Below are positions 36,501-48,204 of a stretch of DNA of 64,000 nt, in pieces; within the stretch, counting starts at the first letter, position 1, and each line of letters begins with the position of its first letter. The notes below the pieces were generated by a model, which was given only the letters and a program-made list of their open reading frames with translations, searched no databases and was not told the origin of the DNA. Position numbers and translations under genes: made by a program. This stretch comes from Lytechinus variegatus (lineage: Eukaryota > Echinodermata > Echinoidea > Temnopleuroida > Toxopneustidae), in the NCBI RefSeq assembly GCF_018143015.1, contig NC_054740.1, positions 15,392,797 to 15,456,796 on the forward strand, written 5' to 3'.

Positions 36501-39500
36501 ATATTTCAGAAGAATGAAATTTCAAGGCAAGGTACTTATTTCGACAAGATTATTAATCATATCAATTCTAACATGCAAAAAGCAAAAACTGTCACAACTT
36601 ACCCCGCCTTCCCCTACATTGTGAAATGTAGAAAACATTCAGTAACCATTTGTTGCAACTTTTATATTCAAGATGTTATTATTGAGTAAACTTCAAGCTC
36701 AGTCATTTTTCTGTCATTATGATTTTTATTTAACATGTTTTCATATTGCTTGCATAATTCATTACAGATTTCTTCTGTCTTGTGATATTTATGAAAATTT
36801 TGTACAGTTGATATGAAAGTATGTAAAATGAATATATGTACATTTTCCATGAACTCTTTCATTTTTTTGTACAGCTTATTATGCTATTGGAAGCAAAGGA
36901 AGGTTGATAGTGGAGATGTCAATAGTCATTTCTCAAACAGGTATGTATTAAAATGATCCAATCAATGTGCATGATGTCAGTATGTTACTCGCATTTATAT
37001 AAAATGTCTGTATTTGTGTTTTGTATTAAGAATTAGACCGTAATCATGAAATTAATTTATTTTGATAGAGCAATGGTTGTGAGATTCATTAATAGTTGAC
37101 ATAATTATGAGGTGTTCATACATGTACATGTAATGATAATGTGATGCATGCATTATCACACAGGATCTAAAATTTATTATATAAGTTTTTAAATTGTGTG
37201 ACATGTGAGCATGGCCATTACTTGTGAATCTAATCACACTTATTACTGTGTGTGAACAAGGCTTATTTGTTATGGCATCCAGTGCATAGAACTAGGACAT
37301 ATGTGTATATCCTTCTCAAAACATATGGTACCAGTATTATTAGAGTCATTTCATTGAAATAGTAGCACACATAGCACACATATTGACTTTGAGACAGGAG
37401 TGAAGTGTATTTTAACATGATTTATTCACGTACATGTATATACAGTGCGTCCCAGAAAAACGAAACCGAGATTAGCGATCATTTATCATTACTTAATCAT
37501 AAATAAAATAGACAAATGACCTACCAATTTAAAGCTTAGAATATCCTCTTTCATCTGATATTACTTAGATTATTTCTCATTCACGCATGAGTGAGCAAAG
37601 AGAATTTGAAGAAAGGATATCAAAAACTAATTTGGCGGGGGGTATCTGGGTTCCAAAAAGAAAACCACATTTTTGAAAAGTTCAATATCCCCTCATCAAT
37701 TTGATACCTAAATTACAGAAAATGGTTGAGGAATAAGAAAGTTCTAGTTATTTGAAATAAGGCATGAATTTCAGTAATTTCATAAAATGAAGAGGTTTTA
37801 CAGGCTGGCTTTCAAACTCACTCGACACTCCGTTTTGTTGACGATCAGCCATGCATTAAATCTATTGTTCACCATGCGAAAGCTTCTGTGGGAAACCGGT
37901 GAAAACACATTTATCTCATGAAATTATGGAAATACAAGCCTTATTTTAAATGACCAGAGCTTTTTTATTTCTTGACCATTTTCTGTAATTGAGGTACCAA
38001 ATTAAAGAGCAGATATTGAACTTTTCAAAAATGTGGTTTTCTTTTTGAAACCCAGATACCCCCCTCCAAATGAGTTTTTGGTATCCTTTCTTCAAATTGT
38101 TTTTGTTCACTCATGCGTGAATAAGAAATAACCTAAGTAATATCAGATGAAAGAGGAGATTCTAAGCTTTAAATTGGTAGGTCATTTGTCTATTCTATTT
38201 ATGATTAAGTTATGATAAATAATCGCTAAATCTCTGTTTCGTTTATTCTGGGACGCACTGTACATTGTAATATTTGTGTCTTCTGGTAATGCATTTGGTC
38301 ATATAAAGTGATATACAGGTACATGTACAAGAAACAAGTTATTTTGGTAGTCATTCAGTCATATGTGTAATGAAAGTCTGATGCCAGTGCACAAGGTTAG
38401 GGAAATGTTTTTGAATGAAAGAATTTCCTGTTTGTTAGATTATCTACTTCACATCTTTGCCAATGTGTTTAAATTTTTCTTCTTTGTGAAATATGAGAAC
38501 AGGTGGTAAAATGTGATAATTATATCTGTATTAGAGAGAGAACTATACTCTATGATCAACTCAACTTGATAAATTACATGTAAACATTATGACCTCTGTG
38601 TGTAATTTAGTAAAAGTATTGTGAAACATTGTTTGTAATATTGAAAGAGAATTATGCTCTATGATCAACTTGATAAATTACATGTAAACATTATGACCAC
38701 TCTGTGTAATTAAGTAAAAGTATTGTGAAACATTGTTTGTAATATTGAAAGAGAGAATTATACTCTATGATCAACTTAACTTGATAAATTACGTGTACAT
38801 GTAAATATTATATTATGACCTCTGTGTGTAATGTAGTAAAAGTATTGTGAAACATTGTAATATTGACAAAAAAATCCACCAATTTGTTCATAAATTTTTA
38901 TAAACCTTATAGAAGGTCATTGAAATGTAGCCAAAGTAATAGTTTATACTCTTACATTTTTGTTTGAATATCATCTAGGTGCATGTGTAAACAAACAGTG
39001 ATTCAAGAGGAACTTAGATTCAATTTTGAGAGAACTATCTAATTCATGGTCATCACAAGTATAATTGACGGATTCTGCACAATAATTTTTTAGAAAAACA
39101 AAATAGGTTTCAATGTAAAAATAGCACCTCACATGCATTTGTTTTAAATTTAGTTCAACCCATTTGTTTTGATTATTCAATGTTAATGGCATAACATGAC
39201 TTGATCTGTCCTTATTAGGGATTTAAGAGTTTCACTCTCCCCCCCTTTTTTTTGGGGGGGGATAAAGATACGACTGTGAATACATGTATAGTTCTTTACA
39301 GACGGATGCTCAGTGGACAGGGTGAAATATTCTAGGTATACATGTAGCTTAGCTTGTAGATTAAAGTGATTGGTTAACATTGGTTTGACTTAAAAAAATC
39401 TGAGCTAGAAGGTCACACTTGTCACCTGTGTCTGTGTTATGTTACAAAAATGAAGCCCAGAAAAAAATTGCGTTCGAAAATAATTATTTAGTGCTTCAAA

Positions 39501-42500
39501 AATTGAAATATAAAGTGACCGGAAACACCATCTTAATTTCATCCCATACACTTATGTGTACTATTTAGGTGTCTATAAGACGCCTATTTACAAAATCGGG
39601 GTTTGCCTTGTAGTTTTAGCTTTTCATTCTCAATAATGGTTGTTTTCAGGGTTTATTAGTTCTAATACATGCACTTGTGCACATGTTTCATCATGGTTTG
39701 AGAATTTTTTAAATCAGCTGCTCACAAAGTTAAACAATACCTTTAACTTACATTAACTATATAATTTAATACTTGCATGAAGTGCTGTGACATTATTGCC
39801 CAGTCGCTCTGTTTTTTCATGTTTCTTTTCTCTTATTTTGTTCATTTTAAACCTTTCAGGTTTTTGTTGCAGTTATTTGATATTCATCTCATCAAATCTG
39901 GCAGCTCTCTTTCAGCATCTTACTATGTATCATTATATAGTGTTCATGCTTCCTGGGTGCTGTGCTTTATCTCTTCTAAGACATCTCAATAAATTAGCAT
40001 TGTTCAGGTAAAAAGACATTTTTCTCAAAAGATGAACTTTATTTAGAAAAAAATAAATTGATTGTACATGTATCTTTACCATAATGCTGATTGAATGTCT
40101 CTATGTGGGAGTTATTATTTAATTCTATTGGAAAATTCTACTAGGAACAGAAAATGTATAGAATGGTAATTAAATGCAAGGCTACATGTATTTAGATAAT
40201 GATATTGTTGGCACTTTGATCAGTCATTGGTACATGTATGCAGAAACCAATATTGTTGTTGCCTGTATTTCTGTGTATGTATATCTCATTTTATGAAAAA
40301 TAAGATCAAAGAAGTTTTCTTGTTCGAAATTAAAAGATTCCCCTCGTTTTGTAGGGTTTGGATGATATAGTAAACAAAAATCTTTCATTATAATTTTTTG
40401 GTTTGTGTGTGAAAATGTTAAATCATTTTAATGTTGCTATTAGAATTTTCCCCCTATAATTACTATCAAACTAATGATCTCTGAAGATTTACTTACACAG
40501 TAATGCTGATAGCATAGAAGAAGTTTACCATTTGTGATATCACAAAAGCTGCCTAAAATTGTTTTCTTTTCTTTTCCATTTCTCCATTGTAGCTTGATGG
40601 CAGACTTTGCCAATGTTTTTGCATACACAGTTGTGTTTTGGTTTGACTTTGAACACATACACAATGTACCGTAAGTAATCCAGTAAAATCTTATTTAGAA
40701 AATCATTTCATTTTGGAGTTTGGAAAAAAAAACTATGAGAAAAATCCAAGAAATGTATATATAGAATAGTTTGTTTACTATTGTGTACAAATTATATTTT
40801 TTTTCATTAGTTTGATTTTTCGGGGGGGGGGGGGATGGGGAGTTAGGGATTGGAATTGGTCATTATGTGTCAAATAGTACATTACTAATTGAAACTGAAT
40901 CATATAACTTGCTTGATATTATGCAAGAAAATGAAACTTAATTGTCCTGTTCAAGCATTAATTTTGTATTACACAGAAAATGTAATAATGTTATCATAAA
41001 AACATATGTACTGTGTGTACTGGTATGTCTTTTATTTGTAATAGATATGACTCATAGTCATTGACTGTAATTCCTTTTGCTTTATGTTTCATGCACAGAA
41101 TTCATCCAAAGACAATGTCATTAGAAGGCTTTCCATTCTTTTTAGTGATAGCATTCTACTGTTATGAGGTATGTATGTTTTTTATATGAATCAGTCGTTT
41201 GAAATATTCTGTTATTGTGTCATTGGCACATGATTAAAATCTTAGAATAGTTTTATTTTTCATTCTCTGACTCCGGAGTTGTTGTTTGAAGGATTGCATG
41301 GTGATGAGTTAGGAAATCGAGTTCGCCTCCTGCCATGCAACTCCATTTGCCGACTCCAGCCAGCCTTTTCTCATCTACTCAAGCCTCTCACCCTGCTACA
41401 CTCGTTTTGGTTTACAGTCCTTTTAAGGACTATACACTCATTTCCAAAGAAACGTTCTATTTCCCAACCTCCACTTTCCATGTCACTTCTATTTCTATCT
41501 TTTATCTCATTCCTACTCCTTTCAGGACTTTACATATGGTGTACTGTAAACCACTTCTGCGATTCTGGAGTCATTATTTTCTCCATGACCTCTTGCTGAA
41601 ATTTGCTTTGTGTTTGAATATATCATTCCCACTGTTGCAACCACCCTCTCAAAATCAAAATGAAATAGTAGCTGTGCTACCTTTTGAAAATTCTGTGATT
41701 TTCCAGTATATATATATTGATTAATTGTAATGTTAGTTTCTGTAATCGTTTGCTCTTTCCCCATTATTCAATAGGGAGCTGGAATGATTTTAGATCTTGA
41801 AAGTTCCGTAGCTATGGAGAAAAGGGAAAAATTTAGATCGTAAGTATCACTTTTATCTAATAATATGCCCTGTGTTGAAGTTCTCTTGATTTGTAGGAAA
41901 GCTTTATATTCATAGTGAATTGTAATATGTGGTGATGATAAAAATATTCCACTTTTATATAATGCTTATTACATTTCTATATATATGTCTTTTTTATGTG
42001 ATTTCGGTTTCTGGCTTGCCCTCCCACAATGTGTTCATGAACTTTTAGTATTAATTTAATTCTGGAAGATTTCTATGAAATATTTAAAGTTTTTTTTGTA
42101 TGAAGAAAAAATGTCATTTTATTAGTCTTGTGCATTATAATAATCCTCAATTTAAGAGATTTGTCAGATTTTATTTTGAGAAGTATTTATTAGATAATTC
42201 CTTTCTTTGACAGGATATTCAAATTGGCAATTGCTTCAATGACAAGCTTATTTATTGGGTTCGGAGCCTGTGGGTATTTGGTAAGTCCATAAAAATAATC
42301 ATAAATTATCCAATATTGCCAATAATTTGTATGTTAAGGGACCGTGTTTTGAAAATTGTCAACAATTTCCACTTTGCTTTAACCCTATTAGCATAATGGA
42401 AGTATTAACTGACTACACATTGGGAAAATATGTAATTTTTTTATGAAATCATACTGAAATTTGGATCAATGATCCTGAAAGTTAATCTTATCTATATAAT

Positions 42501-45500
42501 TATCACAATCACTTAAAACAGTATTATTTTCATCCAAACAACGTAACAGAAACTTCACTTTATCTCATGAAATAGTTTATACCTGCTAACAACATTTACT
42601 CGGTTAATATTGTAGCATTTTCTCAATTCTGTATTATGCTTTAAATAGATATTCAACAAAGCCTAAGATACATTTAATGGCAGCTTTTTGAAAGAATCAC
42701 ACTCTGTCAATTCCTATTCTTCAATATCTGCATTCCTGGTGATAGCTGCTGATATTTCCTGCATGCATTGAAGTCTCAAACATGATTTTTGTCAACCTGT
42801 TGGAGACTGAGCTGGCATTTATAGGGACTGGGAGCACTAGAAAATGTGTATTAAAGCATAATAGTCTTTGACCCCTGTTACATCTGAAAGTTTCCTACCC
42901 GAGACCCGACCGAGTCCACTTGCAACCTTGACTGGACTATTGGTGGATTAGCTTCGCGAACGGACCGAGTCCGAAATGTGGTCTGTTTACATCACAGCGT
43001 TGATTCCCCATCGGTATGGTTTCGAGCGGTATCCGATATTGCTGACACCAAAGTGCACTCTCGATCTAGGCTTTGAATAATTTGCGCGCGCTAATTGAAG
43101 TTGTTTACATTTCGTTATTCTGGAAGAATGCTGATGATCCCAGCAGTCGTTAAACTTGAAAAGGATACGTTCAAAATGCTTCCTTCTTTCCACTCAAATC
43201 AAAAACTTTATCAATCCCAATTCACATGTCGCATGCCGCAGAACATTCGAAGAACGACGGGGCTGGGGAGGGGATAGCGCGCGCTATGACGTAATTTGAC
43301 AGCTGGCGAACGGACCGAGGTAGGTTTGAAAGCTTGTGTGCGTTTACATCTACGAATCGGTGGACCGGGGCCGGCCCGATACCTAGCCGAGACTACCTCT
43401 GGATGTGGTCTCGGGTAGGTTCGCTAAAAGGTGGCCCGAGGTAGGTTTGGGATGTTTACATCTTTTCGACCCGAGGTAGGCCCCGGGCCGGCCCGAGGTA
43501 GGGAATCTCTCAGATGTAACAGGGGTCTTTGATGTGGTCTGTTACCTTCTTCCATGTATTGCCAAAATCCCAGGACTTGAATCTTAAAATATCTGAGGAT
43601 GTGGATGGTTGATCAGTCAAATGATTTCCTTGGCTACTATAGCTATATCTTTCATTGTATTAAACTTTGGAAAAAAATGGGTTTTTTTCTTCAATTATGT
43701 AAAAACTTTTATGTGGATAAGCGACATTAGATAATTTTTGTTCATGGCTGCTTTTTAGATTGAAATTGTAATTTATTTTAAACTAGAGGTACCTAGATGA
43801 ATAATTATCTAAATTCATCCTTATTTTTCTTTAAAAAAATTGAAATGGTGTCTTTTCAAACCGAGCACTTCAGATAAATTAATTTCTTAGTTCACTGTTC
43901 TGTTTTCTTTGACATCTTTCATTGACAGTCTTTTGGTCCTGAAACCATGAACATCATTACTCTCAATCTACCAGATGGTGTATTACCCCATGCTGTACAG
44001 GCTCTATTATCATTCTCTTTATACTTCACATACCCTGTCATGATGTTCCCTGTTATAAGAATCATGGAGAAGAGATTGATAAATGACCCTAATAATGAGG
44101 TTATTAAAGGGGTAAGTCTGAACCTTATTTTCTTGTACTCAGCAATGTTGGTATAAAGGTAACAACCTCATAATTCAAGAGGAGTGTTTCATAAAAAAAT
44201 TAAGTCGAACTAAATAAGATCTAAAATGAATAACTGGGTCCGGTAACACAAAGGTTAGCAATTGATCGTATGCTTGATTTTCATGATTGATTGTACATTG
44301 TAGTCAATGCAATTAATCTTAAAAAAACATTCTACGATCATTGCTAAGCTTTGTGTTATGGGCCCCTGATGGGTTTTTTCATAAAGCTGTTCATAATTTA
44401 TGAATTACTTTATGAACGATTGGTGAGCCTTTCTCATGCTACATGGTATATCCCTATGTAGCTGTCTTGGCTCCTAAGAACACGTTCCAGTCGCTGGTAA
44501 AGTTGTGCGTAACTTAACATATAGCTTTATGAAACACCCACCAGGGGCCCGTTTCATAAAGAGTTTCAACTGTTGTAACTTTGTCATTATGGCAACTACC
44601 ATGGCAACTTTGATTGGCTGCTGAGCCCTGTTCCCACGGTAGTTGGCATAATGGCACAGTTACAATAGTTGTAACTCTTTATGAAATGGGCCCCCTGGAG
44701 AGTGTATCATTAACATTTTCGTCTGACTAACCTGACAACTTTCCTTGATTTTGATTGGCTGAGAAGCACTGTTACTATGGTAACTGTCAGATAAAACAGG
44801 AGTTGTCGGATAAAATGTCTGGCAAGTCCTTTCATGAAATGCTTCCCTGGACCTTTTCATTGTCATAATCTAGATATGGCTACATATCCATAATTATACA
44901 TTAGATATTTTATAATGGATTTTTTGTGAACTATTTCTTTACTCAAAATTTTTTTTTAGTAGGGTGGCTCCATTAGTAATTAGCATACTGTTGTGCTAGG
45001 AGGCCTTTCATGAACTTGCGTGATATGAAATAATAACAAAATCTGTAGCATGTGTAAAGGTACATACATGGCTATCCATTCAATTTGACAGAGTCTATGA
45101 GTTATTGCTGCTCTTTTAATAATTTGGAAGGAATTTTACATATCTATTAAAGTCATGTTTCATTTTATATCTCTTTAGAATTTTCTGCGACTAGGGATGG
45201 TTTTATTGACTGCTGTGGTGGTGGTGTTAATACCAAACTTTACTACCCTCATGGCATTAGTAGGGGCGACATGTTGCACCCTCTTAGCATTTATTTTACC
45301 AGGGCTTATACATTGGAGGATATTCCAAGAGTAAGTTGCTTTTACAATCATTTACATAAATTTTTAAATTGGAACAGATTTCACTTATTATTAGTGTACT
45401 ATTTTCGACATATTCTTTCAGTATTTAAAATTTTTCATTGATATAAAATTTTGATTTTATATGTCTGTATTCATGAAGAAACCTTGGGAAATTAAATTCA

Positions 45501-46561
45501 GCCCCAAGATATATACAATACACGTTTATCATAATTCAAGCAATTCTTTGCATGAAGGCGTCAACAAATCAAATTCAAGGGTCCAAAATTGAGAGTTCCT
45601 TTTTAATTCCTGCATATTGATGAAGTATGAGGTTTATGATAACAAAATTTTGTATGTACATGTATGTTTGATCAAGAGTAATATTATGTTTATTTAGCTG
45701 TGTTCAGTTTTTACAATGTTAATAAAAGTAGAATGATATTGATCGTTCATGTTTGTTTTCCTTGCAGGTCTCGTTCATGTTTTGCCAAGATTTTAGATGT
45801 ACTACTCATATTTATGGGTTGTTTAGCGTAAGTTTTTGATCTTTCAGTATTTTATTGATGCAAGACAAATTTGATATCATTTTATGCTATTAACTTACAC
45901 ACATTATTAATAGTTGCAGAGCATGAATATTTGAGGGTTCACATTATTGTCCTTATTTACATGATATTTGATGCTCCAAGTTCAAAGTTCATAATGCACA
46001 TTTTATAAGAGCTTATTCAGTGTGTACATGCGAGCTTCATGTATTAGTCGTGTATATTGACTAAATTTCTGTGGCTATTTGACAATTTTCAGTCATTTTT
46101 TCAAGGGAAAATAGACATGCATTTGTGCGTGCTTAGTTCTTTATACTGCCACTAAAAACTGTTCTGTGGTGACAACTTTCATGACACTCAGAAATTCTGA
46201 GAAAATCTTGTAAATTATGAGTTTATGGAGGAGGAGGAAGCGATGATAAGTGTACAATGTAGGTTGTCTGATTTGTGTAGTCTAGAATACCCCTCCCCCT
46301 TTTCACCTGCAGCTATTCAACATTTCTTTACAACCTGTTTTATTTGAGAAACAAAGATTACTTGCACAAGTTTTCTTCTCAATGTGCTATATTGAAGTTG
46401 TAGGTTTTGGCTTACTTCCGTATTGTAAATTATAATATGCTTTTATTTCTGTTATTCCTTTTGTTTAATCCATCAGAACCGTTCTAGGGACGATAGATGC
46501 CCTGAAGAGATTGTTTCCTTCCCTAGATCCCAACCACACAGTTGTAGATACTGGAATATGA
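27568..46561 (+). CDS. SLC36/AVT3-type amino acid transporter, fourteen exons, complete
   Basis: Exons are 27568-27672, 31738-31787, 32626-32914 (or -32887), 35505-35544, 36875-36940, 39860-40007, 40593-40670, 41099-41168, 41775-41839, 42214-42280, 43929-44111, 45179-45330, 45768-45827 and 46477-46561. All have GT/AG borders and agreeing phase, giving 485 residues (476 with the short donor). The ATG is the first after an in-frame stop. TM1 (about 11-31) has SFVGAGVLGLPYAFKE, the signature of amino acid/auxin permeases (AAAP). A hydrophilic loop (about 70-148) is Gly- and Glu-rich. Then come GDLAYYAIGSKGRLIVEMS, SYLIFISSNLAALF, LEGFPFFLVIAFYCYEGAGM and SLYFTYPVMMFPVIRIMEKR, with about eleven hydrophobic spans in total. 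The family moves neutral amino acids, usually proton-coupled, across lysosomal, vacuolar or plasma membranes. The sequence around TM1-2 looks closer to plant and fungal AVT3 than to vertebrate SLC36A1-4, which is a judgement from memory. The substrate is unknown. Confidence 0.9.
28365..28455. repeat. Palindrome built on CATGCGATCGGT
   Basis: CAAAACATCGCATGCGATCG at the left is mirrored by GATCGCATACGATGTTTTGA at the right, with CGATCGCATG repeated between. It is in transporter intron 1. Confidence 0.75.
28656..28770. repeat. Hairpin with about 35-bp arms
   Basis: GTATAAATAATTTGCTTCTG then ATTTCAAAACATGGCATGC on the left pair with GCACATGCGATGTTTTGAAA then TCAGCAGCAAATTATTTATA on the right. 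It shares the CAAAACAT core with the palindrome about 290 bp upstream. Confidence 0.75.
28804..29278. repeat. 470-bp interspersed repeat, copy B (inverted)
   Basis: Reverse complement of copy A at 19203-19676 with high identity, starting CACTCATTCAATGAACAAGG and ending near ACCTGTAGATTCCCC. It lies in transporter intron 1. Confidence 0.85.
29280..31730. other. Transporter intron 1, AT-rich remainder
   Basis: Contains an A-rich stretch at 29930-30215 (many AAAGAAAA units). No exon, RNA gene or bounded element was identified. Confidence 0.5.
34228..34405. mobile_element. GGGCCGTTTCAT-type MITE in transporter intron 3
   Basis: Begins GGGGGCCGTTTCATAAAGCTG and ends CAGCTTTATGAAACACCCAC. The arms carry GACTGGTGATCCTTTCTT and AAGAAAGGATCACCAGTC, 18 bp perfect complements. 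Non-coding palindromic element related to 44370-44545. Confidence 0.8.
35758..36614. mobile_element. TA-flanked MITE with GGGGCAAGTTGAGCCA subterminal repeats
   Basis: The left end GGGGAAGACGGGGTAAGTTG is mirrored by CAACTTACCCCGCCTTCCCC at the right, with a single mismatch (A/C against G), and TA stands outside both ends (35756-35757 and 36615-36616). Variants of GGGGCAAGTTGAGCCA or its complement recur at about 35785, 36128, 36152, 36370, 36392 and 36415. The TA duplication suggests a Tc1/mariner-type source, but no transposase is encoded. It lies in transporter intron 4. Confidence 0.82.
37443..38260. mobile_element. TA-flanked foldback transposon, complete
   Basis: Starts CAGTGCGTCCCAGAA and ends TTCTGGGACGCACTG, with TA on both sides (37441-37442, 38261-38262). 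The two arms are reverse complements for roughly 360 bp each (for example GACAAATGACCTACCAATTT against AAATTGGTAGGTCATTTGTC), leaving a short centre. It is 818 bp long with no transposase. The half copy at 7373-7838 belongs to the same family. It lies in transporter intron 5. Confidence 0.85.
38533..38867. repeat. Three tandem copies of a roughly 110-bp unit
   Basis: Each copy has the ACTCTATGATCAACT-type start, TTGATAAATTAC, TATTATGACC, CTCTGTGTGTAAT and AGTAAAAGTATTGTGAAACA. Copy lengths differ by small indels such as the extra CGTGTACATGTAAA in the third. Confidence 0.85.
39363..39749. repeat. 387-bp interspersed repeat, copy 1
   Basis: Nearly identical in the same orientation to 58553-58938. 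It runs from AAAGTGATTGGTTAACATTG to TTAAACAATACCTTTAA with only a few substitutions. It lies in transporter intron 5, close to the acceptor of exon 6. No terminal inverted repeat is visible. Confidence 0.85.
41240..41770. other. Transporter intron 8, open but unrecognised
   Basis: Two overlapping + frames (41279-41599 and 41335-41724) stay open for over 100 codons, and base composition is less AT-rich than the neighbours. I see no known domain, no matching splice phase to the transporter and no repeat partner in the window. Left uncalled. Confidence 0.35.
42872..43525. mobile_element. GC-rich DNA transposon with 7-bp target duplication
   Basis: The inverted termini are CCCCTGTTACATCTGA (42872-42887) and TCAGATGTAACAGGGG (43510-43525), a perfect 16 bp. 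TCTTTGA is present outside both ends (42865-42871, 43526-43532). The interior contains multiple copies of CCCGAGGTAGG or CGGACCGAG and is far richer in GC and CpG than its surroundings. There is no transposase. The duplication could be read as 8 bp (GTCTTTGA) if the right end is one base shorter, as for hAT or P elements. It lies in transporter intron 10. Confidence 0.85.
44238..44851. mobile_element. Cluster of four adjacent MITEs
   Basis: Four palindromic elements lie side by side in transporter intron 11. 44238-44369 runs from GGTAACACAAAGGTTAGCAA to TTGCTAAGCTTTGTGTTATG. 44370-44545 has TTTCATAAAGCTG and CTTTATGAAACACCCACC. 44547-44693 runs from GGCCCGTTTCATAAAGAGTT to AACTCTTTATGAAATGGGCC. 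44694-44851 has the GAGAAGCACTGTTACTAT core and ends CTTTCATGAAATGC. All share ends that fold back on themselves. Boundaries are approximate because the elements abut. Confidence 0.75.
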
Positions 46562-46706
46562 AGGCTATAATCAACATCCCATCCAACAAGCAAAGACCAA
46601 ATAGAGTTCAAGTTATAGATTAGCTAATGATTGTGTGCTATGAGAGAGTTTAATGTTGGGTTGGGGATGGGGAATTCCTAGTCAGTCACATCTCAGCAAT
46701 GATAAC

Positions 46707-46845
46707 CTGGGGCCAGTAACACAAAGCATAATCATTGATCTTGGGACTGATTTTCACGATCGATTCCATTGGTTAATATGTGCAATCAGTTGTAAAAATG
46801 ATAATGCTATTAAGGTTTGTGTTGTGTGAGGCACAGGCATGTCTC
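46707..46845. mobile_element. GTAACACAAAG-type MITE after the transporter stop
   Basis: Begins GGGGCCAGTAACACAAAGCA and ends AAGGTTTGTGTTGTG, with ATCATTGATC near the left end and GATAATGCTAT near the right. It is a relative of 44238-44369. It sits in the probable 3' UTR or immediate downstream flank. Confidence 0.6.
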
Positions 46846-46912
46846 TTATTATTGGCCCCCTTTCATTAATGATAAAGTCTGTCTGGACAAGACTAATTAC
46901 TTCCTCTTGCAT

Positions 46913-46918
46913 AATAAA
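46913..46918 (+). terminator. Possible polyadenylation signal of the transporter
   Basis: AATAAA 352 bp after the stop. It is a candidate only, since further AATAAA hexamers occur downstream. Confidence 0.35.
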
Positions 46919-47556
46919 TCACTTATAACAATACTGACAGAATACCATTCCATTTTATTACTGATGAGAAAATGCATGACATTTTAAAATTTATAAACAT
47001 TGAATATGTGATGCATAGAATAATTATCTATTATGTTGACCAATTTAACTGAAAGCACAGATACAAGTCGAGAGCGATGGGACATTATTTTCTGTTTTCT
47101 GTGTTGTTACTACTATACTTTTGAATGGATCAAATTCAAAACAGGCATTGTGGAAAATGGATAGTGCAACTGAATTTAATTTGAAGTTAAAATCTAATAA
47201 GATGTAATGTTGGTACCTAGACATTTTCACATGACAAATAATGCTGTATATTAATTGAGTATATGTGTACATCTCAACATGATTGGAACTGGTATTCACA
47301 AAAGAAAAATGATAGTGAAGATTAAATGTGCTGAATGCTAAACAGCATGAACAGGTCTACGATTGACATATAATTTGGTATTATTGATGTGACTTCGCTA
47401 TAAGTAATTACAGGCGCTGATCCAGAATCAGACTTTTGTGGGGTGCGACTTTGTCAAAAAAAGTTGACAAGCAAATACAAAAAAAAGGAATAAATGCCAT
47501 TTTTCAGGATATGCACTGAAGCCAATCTATAGGAAGCACCATTTTCAAATTTTACG

Positions 47557-47822
47557 GATAGGGTATTTATATTGCGCACATATCCACCTTGTTAGGTGCT
47601 CAAGGCGCTCCTATATTACCCGGCTAAGCTAGGCGTTCATAGCGCACACAGCTTTTTAAGGAATTACTTCCTACCGGTACCCATTTACCTCACCTGGGTT
47701 GAGTGCAGCACATTGTGGATCAGTTTCTTGCTGAAGGAAATTACGCCATGGCTGGGATTCAAACCCACGACCCTGTTTCAAAGTCCGAAGACTAATCCAC
47801 CTGCACCTTCCGCCACCCCAAT
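47557..47822 (-). mobile_element. tRNA-derived SINE, copy 1
   Basis: Read on the minus strand, the head near 47822-47740 contains a tRNA B-box-like GGGTTTGAATCCC (complement of GGGATTCAAACCC at 47754-47766), preceded by tRNA-like sequence. The body matches 52575-52853 strongly, sharing TACCCAT, CACCTGGGTTGAGTGCAGCA and GCCATGGCTGG on the plus strand. Confidence 0.7.
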
Positions 47823-48204
47823 GGATCTGTGCCAGATATAAATCCTTCAGTTTCTACAAGATACACATTACAATTCATTTGATGAAAATTTGACATTTAG
47901 AGATTATTTTTTAATTCAGTTTAAAACTTTTGTCTTTCTTGCACAAATGGTAATACTAAATGATCCTTCAGGAAAATGTTGATTCTACAATAAAAATGGC
48001 CCATTCAGGACCAAATGAATTTGGCAATACCCTTCTTGTTTCAAACATAAAATTTATGATTTTGGAGGTATGATAGTATGCTTGATTTTTAAATATTTTC
48101 TGATATTTATTATTAAGAGACCAATTGTGAAGAAACTGGGATAGGTTAATCAATATTCAAGAACTTTAGTAAAATGACATGCAACTCCTGAACCAGGACT
48201 CAGC

